Shown here one piece after another: positions 1-10,333 of a stretch of 64,000 bases of DNA. The first letter of the stretch is position 1; each line of letters opens with the position of its first letter. Source of the DNA: Halichondria panicea (lineage: Eukaryota > Porifera > Demospongiae > Suberitida > Halichondriidae); contig NC_087391.1 of the NCBI RefSeq assembly GCF_963675165.1, forward strand, positions 4,762,646-4,826,645. The letters are read 5' to 3'. The notes beneath the pieces were generated by a model, which had not been told where the DNA came from, did not search any database, and saw only the letters and a list, made by a program, of their open reading frames with translations. The position numbers and the translations under genes were made by a program.

Positions 1-271
1 AATCTTCCAAAATTTCTCTACACACGAAACATGGGCTCCTTGAGATCAACAGATTGATAGTGACTTTAAATTGATCTTGTGTTAAGTTCAGTGATTTGAT
101 GTAGTATTTTAATTCATAGATGAAAATCCTCTCAGCATGATATCCGTTACCACTTCTCGTATAAAATTCCTCCGTGTTCCCATCGATGGTTACTACACCA
201 AGTGCTACAGTTGTATGTTTATGAGATTCTTCATCGTACAAATGTGTATAAAATTGAACTATTTTTTCCAT
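1..271 (-). CDS. AID/APOBEC-like deaminase, family B (N-terminal part, cut by window edge)
   Basis: Reading the minus strand from an ATG at 271 gives 90 open codons running off the left edge. The ATG follows the same leader (a TTTCCCATTCC-like stretch, then AGTC/AGTT) that precedes the ATG of the other B genes. The catalytic core is visible: Y-H-A-E at about residues 48-51, then 32 residues after the Glu, then S-P-C-F-V-C and R-E-x-L-E-D. This is the HxE...PCxxC zinc-deaminase signature; the S-P-C context fits AID/APOBEC. Relative to other B genes it has about two extra residues before the SPC (LLISRS instead of LSKS). No stop or frameshift is seen, so it could be functional, but the second domain lies outside the window. 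Deamination of cytosine in DNA or RNA is inferred from the family. Confidence 0.75.
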   Translation of the reverse strand, partial: MEKIVQFYTHLYDEESHKHTTVALGVVTIDGNTEEFYTRSGNGYHAERIFIYELKYYIKSLNLTQDQFKVTINLLISRSPCFVCREILED

Positions 272-997
272 GACTCTCTTTTGGAATGGGAAACTTCTTT
301 TGAATTCAGAGTTTTTATAGTTTCATAGTTTTGATTTTGGGGTTTTCTTATCCATTGACATATCTTCCCACATGCTAGCTATCCAACCCATACAAATTAA
401 AGCCAAGATAATTTGACACTTGCATACATTCCACATTGTTAGCTTTAAAGCTAGCAATGTGGCTATATAATGTTTACCATGTCAGTCGATAATTATGATG
501 TTTATAACACACACTCGGCAAAAATGTCGACGTCTATTCTATGATCGAGTGTTGTTGGCCACACACACTTCCTGTCCCAGCTCCCTATACTGAGAGCACA
601 TCGTTGAACCCTGCACTGTAACTTCCCTCTGTGGGTGTGATACTGGGGAGTGGGGTGGACTGCCCTCGACCCATCTCTGTATGTGGGTGTACAGAAGAGA
701 ATAGTCAAGGAATTGGCTTCCAGAGGACATAATTGCATTCTGATTGTCTTTGGTACCTCCAACCCTTGTAAACTTCACTGTGGTTGGAGGTAACAAAGAA
801 GAGAGTAGATGATCAGAATGCAATTAAAGTCCTCGGAAGCTAACTAAGAACTTTTAATTAGCCCTAAATATCTTCCTCTTGTGTGTGTAATGTGCATGTG
901 TGGTGTTTGAATTGGAAAAATAATCACAAACAGTGTCACATTCATACACTGTGCTCACACGAGCTAGTATAGGGAGTACCATGGCATTGTGTGTATG
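272..997. other. Non-coding stretch with WDR75 intron-derived repeat
   Basis: I see no supported gene. Around 596-690 lies a GTGGGTGTGATACTGGGG / GTGGGGTGGACTGCCCTC block that recurs near 12945, 13405, 34908, 48230, 61280 and 61740. It is usually upstream of WDR75 exon g, so it looks like duplicated intron sequence. A short inverted pair around 700-840 (AATTGCATTCTGAT versus ATCAGAATGCAATT) is also present. Confidence 0.5.
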
Positions 998-1668
998 GCA
1001 ACCCTTTCAAGAGTGGAGACTATCGGTGAGCTAACAGTGCCACTGTAGTGTACACACATGGAGCTTTGGTGTGCTTGTAATGTTTGATTAGTCAGTGTTT
1101 CCCAAGAGTGTGTGTGATCCACGTTGGGTGCCATTAATCTAACCTTCACAGTACTGTCTCTTATTCAATCTCATGTGCAAGCTAGCAGCTACTTGTTTCA
1201 TGGAATGTAAGCTCATTATTTGTTCCTCTTGTGTGTCTATAGATGTATGGTGTTTGGTCATAAGAGCTCTTCCCAGTATCTTGTGACAGCCTCAGAGACT
1301 CACCTCCAAGTCTGGGACCTCCTCTCTTGCTCAGGTGAGCATAGAGTGTGGTGATACAGTATCACTAAGCTATGGTGTTATGTTTTAGCAGCTACGTTTA
1401 AGCTGTAAGTTCACTTTCTGTACATTTTCCGCAGCAAGTACTTACAGTTGAGCTTATACCAAAGAATAGAAGACCTTGTGAGCATAATCTACCAAGGTCA
1501 CATGTATGCATTCATTCTTAGACCAGCTGTTATTGTGACAGTGTGCCCTGCCGTTGTTATTGAGTTTCTGTGCTTTCTTATCCAGTGCTGTGGTGTGTGA
1601 AGACCAGAGTGTGCTCCATGGTATCTGATCCTCTGAGTCAACTCACAGCTGTGTTTGTGCCCTCAGGG
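998..1668 (+). pseudogene. WDR75-like exon remnants (3' end of exon g, exons h and i)
   Basis: Three pieces match the WDR75 copy at 24 kb. The tail of exon g is at 998-1025 before a GTGAGC donor. Exon h is 1243-1334, encoding the VFGHKSSSQYLVTAS...WDLLSCS blade, with an AG acceptor and GTGAGC donor. Exon i starts at 1586 (CVKTRVCSMVSDPL). Exon g has lost its 5' half, and exon i runs at 1668 into an unrelated kelch-like fragment, so this copy cannot encode a normal protein. It is plus strand like all WDR75 pieces here. Confidence 0.75.
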
Positions 1669-1870
1669 AATCCCCCTCCCAGAGAGTTGAGACCTCCACT
1701 CACTGAAGGGGAAAAGACATACCAATCAAGATGAGCAGCTCGGTACAGAGTGTTGTTATCGGTGACACGGTGTGTGGTGGTGGTGCAGTCAATGATCCAG
1801 CTGGCAGATGTACAGTGATGAAGCTCGAGCAAGATCGATGGACCAAACTCTCAGTACACTGCCAACCATG
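1669..1870 (+). pseudogene. Kelch-repeat-like fragment fused to WDR75 exon i
   Basis: Directly after the CCTCAGGGAA of WDR75 exon i, the sequence switches to a segment encoding PPPRELRPLLT, then SVVIGDTV, a glycine run, and VMKLEQDRWTKLS. Hydrophobic-GD-VY-xGGG followed by Lx-D-x-W-x-x-L is typical of one kelch blade. The upstream and downstream parts lie in different frames around the ATG at 1731, so it is a broken fragment. A sister copy at 48615-48825 has the cleaner ending LSEYTANH. The parent gene is not in the window. Confidence 0.5.
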
Positions 1871-2904
1871 TATGTTGTGTTATCTTGCTAGGAGTCCTGA
1901 CAAGTTTTTGTGGTGTTTGCATATGGTCTCTTAGCTAGTGATTTTGGCCTAGTCTCCAAGTTTCTTTCCTAACAAATTTCACCTCGAAAACGAGCTACTA
2001 ACGCACAAATTGAATGATCTCCCACTAACACATGTATACCTAATGGACCCCCCACTCTACATGTAGGTATGCTGAGAGGGTATTGAGGTAGTCACTAGCA
2101 TGCTTACGCTGTTGGGGACCTCTGCTTCACCACTGATGGTACGTAATCGCCCCTCATCCCTAGGCTGGGTTTTGGTTTTGTTTTCCAGTAATCAATAATA
2201 TATTATTCATCCCTCACCTACAGTAACATAATTATGTGCACGTGTGAGTATTTAGCTAATTTTTTTTTTGTCTCCTAGCGGGTATAATTATTTGAGGGTA
2301 TAAATTTTCGCGAAAATTCCTTTAGAAAGGTTTTCACGGATTTAGAATAGCAGCGTTTTGCAGCATGCATGCATGCGAGATTAAATTCGCGGTTATAAAT
2401 GTTTGCGGTACATGCTGAATCAGCAAAAACCACCAACATTTATACGCTCGAAATATACCCAGGTATCTAGTTGCTCACTTCCTTCTTTCATGCTCCCCCC
2501 CACAGGCACGTATCTGGTCAGTGGTGGTGAGGAGGGTGTACTCGTCCTCTGGCAGCTGGACACACACAAGAGAGAGTTTCGTCCTCGTCTAGGCTCACCT
2601 ATCACACACCTCGCTTGTAGCCCTGGTGACAAGTACTTCACTGTCGGTCTGCAAAGCAATGGTGAGCCCTCAGGGGATACCATAGTCCCCCATCCTTGTG
2701 GTGGGTTTGGTGTGAGTCACTGTCTAAAATCGTTGCTCAGAATATTCGATTTTCAGAGATTATGTTTGCTTCTACAGCACTCGTGCAAATGTATGTATGC
2801 CTCGGTGCGCATGCGCAAGCGAAGTATACGGTAGTGTGTTTGTGTCTGTGTGTGTCTATCTGTCTGTGTAGACTGCTACAGCTGCACAAGGATCAATAAA
2901 GTGA

Positions 2905-3130
2905 AAGTAAGAGTTTCTATAGGCTTCTAGTCATGTTTTCTTGGATTTTAATTCGTGGATTTGCAAAATAATGCTTCGTTCTAGAGTTATGCCTAGTTTT
3001 GCTTACTTGGAATGTCATTGCAGCCTTTTCAGAAGAGCACGTAGCCAAACTTTTTACCGAGTATTGCTACTCTACTTAGTAGTTAACTCTAGCTACAAGA
3101 GTGAGAAGAGAGCTTCAAGGCTCTGCTGAC
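2905..3130 (+). repeat. Dispersed repeat, also at about 39905-40060 and 52630-52790 (inverted)
   Basis: A segment with GGCTTCTAGTCATGTTTTC, TTCGTGGATTTGCAAA and TTCTAGAGTTATGCCTA reappears in reverse complement downstream of the A-deaminase relics at 39.9 and 52.6 kb. No protein is encoded. It lies in the intron between WDR75 exons b and c. Confidence 0.45.
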
Positions 3131-3496
3131 TTTCAGCCATTAATTTTATACTTGAACTTTTGGCATCGATCGTTTTTTAACAACAATCATGGTCGATTAT
3201 TACCCACTCTTTGAGTTTTCCTGGATTTTGCATGCAGTAAAATTAAAAATGTTCATCATGATAATTATAATCAATATGCATGTGCATGTATAAAAGCTAG
3301 CTTAGTAGCTTTATGTTATGTAGCTTTGGCACCTCCACCGAGGCATCAGCAGCACCTGTGGTGCTTTCATTTCTATAACGACTTTGTTTGTTTCACTGTA
3401 CAGTTGATCTATGTTTTGTACACTTTAGCTCATTATTTTGTCTACGTGTGATTGTATGTTTGGTTTAATAGCGTGCTTTCCCCTCGCTTGTTTAAA

Positions 3497-3706
3497 TACT
3501 GTATAGTGGGTAAGTTTCGTGTGGTAAAAAATTCGTTCAATTCGATAAACGGTGGTTTTCGTGATTCGTTTAGTCTCGTTGCCTGCACTGCATTCCTACG
3601 TGGTAAGCCACGCCTGCGTTAAAATTTTGTGGAGGTCAGCTTGCCCATGAAAATAACGAATATTTTACCCCACGAAAATTACCCGCTATACGTATACGGT
3701 ATACAA
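3497..3706. mobile_element. MITE-like element of the CGCTATACGGTAT-end family
   Basis: One end reads ATACTGTATAGTGGGTAA. The other reads TTACCCGCTATACGTATAC, its imperfect reverse complement. The interior of about 200 bp has CGAAAA/TTTTCG motifs and no ORF. It is a non-autonomous inverted-repeat element in the WDR75 intron b-c. Related ends occur at 10334, 19815, 32715, 45764 and 58506. Confidence 0.5.
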
Positions 3707-4217
3707 GTACTTGTAATAATAGCTTTGCTAACGAAGCAGCCCAGTTGAATCTCGAGTCTATTTTCCAGTGGTGCAAATAGTATCAGGACTGGACACTGAG
3801 GTGGAATGGACTATTGGAGGATTGAGGAGGTCCCATACCTAGACTGTAGACCAGAATGGAATCAATACTGGCCTAGTGATCTGTCCACGTTCCATGTCTA
3901 TAGTGACCAGCAGTACGCCCGGGTTCATCCAGTTCTACGACCTAATCAAGGAGTCAGTCACCCAACAAGTGAGTATATAAAGTTGCTAAGTTAGTGCTGA
4001 TAGCTGTAAAGTTGTAATGATCATAATTAAAAACTAAAAGTTCCTCACACACACACACACGCACGCACGCACACTCTAGTTGAATGTGACGGACCTGAAC
4101 TATGTGTCTCGGCCTGATGACACACCCCTCTCTCTGACCACAGTGGACCACACCTCTTTCTCTCCTAATGGGGACTGGCTAGCCACAGTAAGTTAATATA
4201 CAGTACCCATAAATAAA

Positions 4218-4340
4218 ACTTGACGAGTTTCAAGACTTGGTACTGGCAGTTCATCGCACACTGCTATTGGTTCTAGTGTAAAGTTGACTCCGCTGTCTTT
4301 AATATTACATTTCCACTGCCAATTTCCACTGCCAGCTTTC
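4218..4340 (-). pseudogene. Relic of single-domain (S) deaminase 3' end
   Basis: Minus-strand sequence here aligns with the C-terminal region of the S gene at 18950-19080 (GVNFTLEPIAVCDEL region), including TTGACGAGTTTCAA and TTCATCGCACACTGC. It is then scrambled by a short duplication of the TTTCCACTGCCA motif. The catalytic HAE and PCxxC parts are absent. It sits downstream of WDR75 exon d, as do complete S genes in the other units. Confidence 0.6.
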
Positions 4341-4518
4341 CTCTAACTCCGCTATTAGGGAGGTGTTTCATACTTGTCCATTGGACCCGTGGATTATCAC
4401 CATACTTGCAAGGATTATCTTAATTACTTACTCAGACATCCCAGGTTAATATACAGTGGTTCAGCCATATGTCGAGTATCCTATGCACCTAAATTAACTA
4501 GCCATTGGTTGAAACAAA

Positions 4519-4740
4519 AGTGCATAAAAGAGAGAGAGCGTGTAACTTCCGTCTGCTACAGTACGGGCAGAATCCAAAACCACTACTATAAATAGAACTA
4601 TGGTCACGTGGGACTACATTCCATGCACATGCAGCAGTGAGAGATTTCAATAATTGTTCTATTTATAGTAGTGGTTTTGGATTCTGCCGGTACTGTAGCA
4701 GATGCGTAAGTTACACGCTCTCTCTCTTTTATGCGCTCTT
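4519..4740. repeat. Foldback element with about 80-bp inverted arms
   Basis: The left arm (about 4519-4598) and right arm (4656-4740) are near-perfect reverse complements: GCATAAAAGAGAGAGAGCGT, CTGCTACAGTAC and CCACTACTATAAATAGAAC appear in both. The loop is about 57 bp. It has no coding capacity. It is probably a foldback or MITE insertion and would form a long hairpin if transcribed. Confidence 0.7.
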
Positions 4741-4995
4741 GGTTGAAACTATACATACACTCAGCTCTCTAACTCTGGTTTTTCTATGGAACTATCACTT
4801 AATTGCTGCCTGAATGTCGGCATGGTATAATTGCAAACAACATGCAGTGATTCGAAGTACATGTAGTATCATTACCCTGTCAGCTTGTGCAATTGTAATT
4901 GTCAAATGCCACAACAAATTTGGGGAAAAGTGCACATGTAATATATGTACACATGCAATTAAGGCATGTCTATGAACAAGAAAAGTCTATATTGT

Positions 4996-6447
4996 TTATG
5001 TATGTATATTGCGCAATTTAAAATGTTCTTGTACCATCTGGTGTATTTCGTGTTTTTCCAACACGAATTCTTCTTCCTGTGATGACTGGCTTTGTTCTTC
5101 CGACGACTCTTCCTCTGAGGAAGAGACTGATCGCTCGGACATCTCTGAACTAGTCTCACTCATGTGTTGCATCGTTTCTTGTGTAGATGGCAGCATACTT
5201 GCCTCGCCCTGAATTGTGTGAGAGCTTGTTTCTTCATCTGAGCTTGATGAATAATCTGGAGAGTGCTGAGGTGGTGGTGTAGGAGGATACGTTCTGGACT
5301 CTATTTCTCCCTTGAGAATATCGAATTCATTTATCAATATCATATAATGTTGTTCAACTATTTGACGCGTCAAGGGACCAAATCGAACATATAAGGGTTG
5401 TAAACTGACACGGATTGATTTGCTTTCTAAACATCTTATCCACTGGATGAAACTGTATCTTTCTTCGTCTACAGGGATACTGGCGATGTGTAGTATCACT
5501 TTGTTCTTTACTCCATCAAACCTCTTTTCTCCCAGGAACTCTGTAATCCTCTCTTGGCATTTGGTGGAGGGTACGTGTGCACATACCAGTACAAGACACT
5601 TTCTGATGCGTACCCACGACAACGGCATTTTGATTTTGCATATTTTTTTCTCTATTTGATGGTTATTTCCATTTTCACTCATCTTTAATGATTCTCTAAT
5701 CTCTGTTGGTCGTTGCTCACTCCTCGTCACAGCTGAGACTATAAGCTGGAGTAGTATCATTTGCTGGTCACTTTTGTCAATAAAATATTTCTGTTTGAAC
5801 GCTGCCGACAATCTGAAGTGTTTAAACAGCTTCTTCACGTGTGTAGTCCCGTTTTGAATGTTGTCAATATGTTGGTTAACTTCAGTGCCCCTTTGTTGCT
5901 CGTTCATACTACTCGCCCTTACATCAGTTTCTGAAATCACATTGATGGCACTCAAACTGACTGAAACTCCTCGCGCTTCGAGGTCCTTTATCCAGTAATC
6001 TAATTTTATTTCTGCTTCATCAGGTGTAGACTTCTCTAAATACAATCGTGCTATCTTTAAAGTGAAGTAAACATTAGGTACACCGCATGAAATGAAAAAC
6101 TCTTGCAAGTCTTCTCGACATTTGAAGCAAGGGCTATTACTTATCAGCATTGTGACGGATAGACGTTCTGGTGTGATTCTTCTAAGCCATCTTCTAAGCC
6201 ATCTTCTAGCATTTCGAATAAATGCTTGTTCTGCATGAAGTCCAGGACCAGATGTTTCTACAAATTTTGTTGTTGTAGGTCTATTCTGTACTGTCAGTTC
6301 TAATTCACACGCAAGTCCAGTTTTACCTCGTTTATCCCAGAAACACTTTATAAAGGCTGGATCAAAGCTGTCCATGTCTTCAAAATCTTTTAGCCTCAGG
6401 CTAGTGGTCAACTCATCGTGGTCTGTTGTTATATATCCTTCAGCCAT
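4996..6447 (-). CDS. Two-domain AID/APOBEC-like cytidine deaminase, family A (copy 1)
   Basis: Single open exon of 483 aa. I start at the ATG at 6447 (MAEGYITTDHDEL), shared by all A copies; upstream codons open from TTG only. CCTCACAG two bases before the ATG looks like a 3' splice site of a 5'UTR intron. Domain 1 is about residues 1-175: H71-A-E73, 32 residues, then P106-C107-x-x-C110, followed by FxLKIARLYL, matching the strand and helix after the zinc site in AID/APOBEC. Domain 2 is about 215-360. It has lost HxE and has P-S-T-K-C where PCxxC would be, so it is probably inactive. The tail (385-465) is proline- then Ser/Glu-rich with CK2-like SSSEEE. No signal peptide is visible. It is antisense to WDR75 between its exons d and f. 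It is likely a nucleic-acid cytosine deaminase; the substrate is unknown. Confidence 0.85.
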   Translation of the reverse strand: MAEGYITTDHDELTTSLRLKDFEDMDSFDPAFIKCFWDKRGKTGLACELELTVQNRPTTTKFVETSGPGLHAEQAFIRNARRWLRRWLRRITPERLSVTMLISNSPCFKCREDLQEFFISCGVPNVYFTLKIARLYLEKSTPDEAEIKLDYWIKDLEARGVSVSLSAINVISETDVRASSMNEQQRGTEVNQHIDNIQNGTTHVKKLFKHFRLSAAFKQKYFIDKSDQQMILLQLIVSAVTRSEQRPTEIRESLKMSENGNNHQIEKKICKIKMPLSWVRIRKCLVLVCAHVPSTKCQERITEFLGEKRFDGVKNKVILHIASIPVDEERYSFIQWIRCLESKSIRVSLQPLYVRFGPLTRQIVEQHYMILINEFDILKGEIESRTYPPTPPPQHSPDYSSSSDEETSSHTIQGEASMLPSTQETMQHMSETSSEMSERSVSSSEEESSEEQSQSSQEEEFVLEKHEIHQMVQEHFKLRNIHT

Positions 6448-7028
6448 TGCTGTGAGGTTATTGACATCAATTTTATTTACCGCTAAGAAGTCTCTCAATT
6501 ACATAATTACTCAGCATATTACATATTTGGTGTTGGCCTTTTAGTGCTGCTATGGTAACGTCCGTATTTAGAGCATTGGTCTTACTTCACTGTTGATTAT
6601 GCCTTAATTGGCATGTAACACTCATTTTAATACTATAGTTTGATACATACAATGGTGTACACTACGTACTATGTTTACGTAAGGTTCAACAGAATTGTTA
6701 TAAGACCCAGATTGTGCTCCTGTTATTGTCTTTTGCAGTGTGTGTGTGTGTGTGTGTGTGAAGTGGTATACTTTCTGTTTGTGGTCATATATTGATGATA
6801 CCAAGTATGTACGTATATAAACTGCTAAGCTCAGTTGTCTTTCAACTGGAACTTGTGTGTGTGTAGTCTAGTGGAGTAATATATAGTCTAGTAGTACAGT
6901 ATGTGATTAGTGAATGGTAGGTACCTTTCCAGCTACACTGTGAATACAATTGTCCACTTGTGCATGCCCTCATGCTATGTACCAGTGTATACATGTAGCC
7001 TTACTCTATATTTTATTGTCTCCCTCAG

Positions 7029-9768
7029 ATACACTCTGAACACTTGTGTGGAGCCACCTCACGATCGACCTGTCACCAGCATCACCTTCCAACCACGTCA
7101 CCATACCAACAAGACGTCCAATCAGATCCCTCTATTGGTCTCCACGAGTCTAGATGGCCACTTCAAGACGTGGGTCCTCCTAGGAGAGGAAGTGGGTGTG
7201 TCATGGTCGTGTCAGGCAGTGGGTTACTACCATGGTCTGGAGAGTGTGGGGGCGTACTTCAGTGAGGATGGGTCACTACTGGCTGTCAACTTCAAGACTG
7301 TGAGTGCATGTTAATATTGGTTGAGGTTGAGATTCCTAGAAATCATTCATTCTCCTTATTCAATCTAATTACAATCACAAACAGCGTCACATGCACACAC
7401 TGTGTTCACAACCTTGACAATAATTATTCCTGGGGTATACTGATAGCTGGCTGACCCACTTTTCGCTTTCTCTCCCCCTGGAAATTTTCTCTGGATGAAG
7501 ATCTAAAGCTACATGTATACCTATATGACTCGTGTGTGTATGCGGGACACACTGTTTGTGCTCATACAAGCTAGTATAGGGACTACCATACCTTGTATTT
7601 TGAAAGCTATAGGGCATTAGCTGTGACTTGTGTGTGTGTGGAACATACTGTTTGTGAGTCTCTCTCTATCCAATATGTTCAGTGCCTGACTCTGTGAGCT
7701 GAGGAAGACTCTCTGCAACCCTTTCAATAGTGGAGACTATCGGTGAGCTAACAGTGCCACTGTAGTGTACACACATGGAGCTTTGGTGTACTGTAATGTC
7801 TGATTAGTCAGTGTTTCCCAAGTGTGTGGAATAGCCTGTATGCTATCCAGATTTATGCAAAGTACTGTCAGTACTGCACGTACAAATGTTGAATACCTGA
7901 GGCTAGCTGCTACATTACTTGTTTCATGGAATGTAAGCTCGTTATTTGTTCCTCTCGTGTGTCTATATATAGGTGTATGGTGTTTGGTCATAAGAGCTCT
8001 TCCCAGTATCTCGTGACAGCCTCAGAGACTCACCTCCAAGTCTGGGACCTCCTCTCTTGCTCAGGTGAGCATGGAGTGTGGTGATACAGTATCACTATAA
8101 GCTATGGTGTTATGTTTTAGTAGCTACATTTAAGCTGTAAATACACTGTCCCTACATTTGCCAGCAAATGTTTACAGTTGAGCCTTTTTAGCCAAAGAAT
8201 AGAAGACCTTGTGAGCATAATCTACCAAGGTCACATGTATGCATTCATTCTTAGACCAGCTGTTATTGTGTGCTCTGTTGTTATTGAGTTTGTGTGCTTT
8301 CTTATCCAGTGCTGTGGTGTGTGAAGACCAGAGTGTGCTCCATGGTATCTGATCCTCTGAGTCAACTCACAGCTGTGTTTGTGCCCTCAGGGAATGAACC
8401 ACACATTGTGAGTGCCTGTGCATGTGAACATCTCATATCTCATACCATTGTTGTCTTATCTTGCTAGGAGTCCTGACAAGTTTTTTTGTGGTGCTTGTAT
8501 ATGGTCTCTAGCTCTGCCTTGTAACAAATGTGCTAGTGATCATGAATAGTCTCCAAGTCTCATGTGTTTTCTCACAAATCTCACCCATGGCCATTAGTTG
8601 ATATTGTATTGAAATGGGCTCCTCACTTCATAACACATGTGTACCTAATGGACCCCCCCCCCCCTATACACACACACACACACAGTGTACCTGATTGACC
8701 CCCCCCACACCCACACACACACAGTGTACCTGATTGACCCCCCACACCCACAAACACACAGTGTACCTGATTGACCCCCCCCCCATATACGCACACACAC
8801 ACAGTGTACCTGATTGACCCCCCTTCCCCCACTCCACTGGCCGTACATCACTCTGTGTGCTCGGGGAAAGTGCTGGGGGGCGTGTTCCTACCCCCTCAGT
8901 CAGGGGGTACCTCTACACTGTACTTCATGGACAAGGCACAGGTTAGTACACTACCAGTGCTCTTATAGGAAGATTGTCTATTAGGTAATCAGAACTATAG
9001 CTGTTATCCTTTATAGTGCCTCATGGTTTTTCCATTCCTTTGAGCCATCTGGTGTGCAGTAGACTGCCTAACTATTACTCCTACAAGTGTATATGAAATA
9101 ATTGTTATGCCGCTACGTACATTCATGTGGCTTTCTTACCTACAGTAGCTGACCTAATTCTCTCCAATGCATAAGCTGCTTGGTCCTTTCTTTCCCATAA
9201 AGTGTAATAATTAATTAATACAAACATGTATAGGATCTCCGCAGATGCATGTACTAACTGTGTGTGTGTGTGTGTGTGCAGGTGTTGTATGGCCTAGAGG
9301 AGGAAGGTAAAGAGAAGAGTGATGACTCTCGGCCGTTACTAGGGGACAATGTTCCCACATCAGAGAGGGAATTCTGGGATATCTTTGGAGGCAGTAAACT
9401 ATATAACAGAGGTCAGTATAGTATCACAAGTGTGTGACAATAGGCTTTGCTATGCAATCTAGTATTTTATAATGTGCTACTTTTGCTACAGGTTCTATTG
9501 AACATGTAATGTACACGTCCAAACCATGACTCTCTCTACTCAGTGCCCCTCCCCACGTCCTCCCCCCAATGCCCTCCCTCTGTCTCCCGTTCCTCCAGTC
9601 ACGTACATTAGCAGGGGTCTAAAGGTCATTATGGTCGAGGACAAAGGTCAGCCAGAAGTGGGTGTGGCCTCTAGTAAAGCTAGTAATGGGAGAAACTTGG
9701 AGGTCAAGAACTATATGATTGGCCTGGCTAGTACTAGTAGAGCATTTCCGAGTAATGTGATATTTTGA
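7029..9768 (+). pseudogene. WDR75-like exons f-l (copy 1, broken)
   Basis: Exon f 7029-7299 is open (NTCVEPPHDRPVTSITF to CFSEDGSLLAVNFKT region). Exon g 7683-7742 lost 17 bp between two CTGTG repeats and reads TGA at 7695-7697. Exon h 7973-8064 is open. Exon i 8310-8407 lacks about 7 bp at its end relative to the 24-kb copy, shifting phase. Exon j is 8805-8941 and exon k 9282-9411. Exon l 9492-9768 has an early in-frame TGA and has lost most of the acidic segment. Splice borders remain. A normal WDR75 C-terminus cannot be made. An AATAAA at about 10212 could be an old poly(A) signal. Confidence 0.8.
8641..8804 (+). repeat. Minisatellite made of splice acceptor plus exon-j start
   Basis: About four units of (CA)n-CAG followed by TGTACCTGATTGACCCC lie just upstream of exon j. 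Each unit copies the exon's own acceptor and first codons (VYLIDPP). C-tract and CA-tract lengths vary among units. Equivalent arrays lie at 44080, 56806 and 34495. Confidence 0.8.
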
Positions 9769-10333
9769 ACCAACATTTCTTTTACACACAGTTAGTATTA
9801 TGTGGCTAGACTATAATCAAGTTATTAAGATGGTATGGTACAAAACTTGTCAGCTATTAGGATAAGTTCCTGTACTTATAGTCATCAATATCCACAGCCA
9901 TCCAGAGCTTCAAGATGTTTGCTGCAGACTTGTTATCTATAGTAGACATGCACTTACTATAGCACAGTACTGTAACAAAAGAGAGTAACAGTAGTTGTAT
10001 ACATGCATGTATGTACAGATAAAAATTTATATCGGATGGGTGAACAAACTTTTTTATCAATGTGAGAGGCCTCTGACCTTTGTACTCCTCTGACACTTAA
10101 TATTGTACCTGCTTACACTACCGCTTGCGCTAGAGGAGGTTGGCCACGCGTCATCATTCATGACGTCTCTGCTCACGTTACCATATACATGTATATAACT
10201 GAACAACTGTAAATAAAGCTCTTGCTTAATTGCTGAATTTATAACACCTGGCTAGCTGTGTCTGTTGTCTGGTTGTCTGGTTGGACCAGGATTAGCTAGA
10301 CTATAGGGTAGAGTCTAGTTTAGTGGTGCTGTT

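Larger units (their letters stand above)
2067..4187 (+). pseudogene. WDR75-like exons a-d (copy 1, broken)
   Basis: Exon a 2067-2138 lacks an internal stretch present at 17070. Exon b 2506-2661 (TYLVSGGEEGVLVLW) is open and bounded by CACAG and GTGAGC. Exon c 3769-3968 carries an in-frame TAG at 3840-3842. Exon d 4080-4187 (NVTDLNYVSRPDDTPL) is open and ends at GTAAGT. Exon e is missing; deaminase relic sequence follows instead. The exon order and phases match WDR75, but the stop in c and the damaged a make this a pseudogene. Confidence 0.8.

Noticed and set aside
5420-5659. Plus-strand ORFs inside the deaminase genes (also 11095, 21530, 31050, 41166, 53893, 59561)
   Set aside because: They are antisense shadows of conserved deaminase codons; no splice or domain signal supports them.
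6448-6498. 17-residue N-terminal extension of the A deaminases
   Set aside because: It opens from TTG, not ATG, is missing in the 22603 paralogue, and covers an acceptor-like CCTCACAG.
8641-8804. Possible CRISPR-like repeat array
   Set aside because: Units are contiguous low-complexity copies of an exon start, without unique spacers, in a eukaryotic intron.
8623-8851. Minus-strand Gly/Val/Cys-rich ORFs over the CA/C tracts, also at 44063 and 56794
   Set aside because: They are shadows of the acceptor minisatellite; length follows tract length.
9857-10096. Minus-strand ORF of 79 aa repeated at 45287 and 58029
   Set aside because: Its conservation is explained by recent segmental duplication; no domain, and it lies in the WDR75 3' flank.
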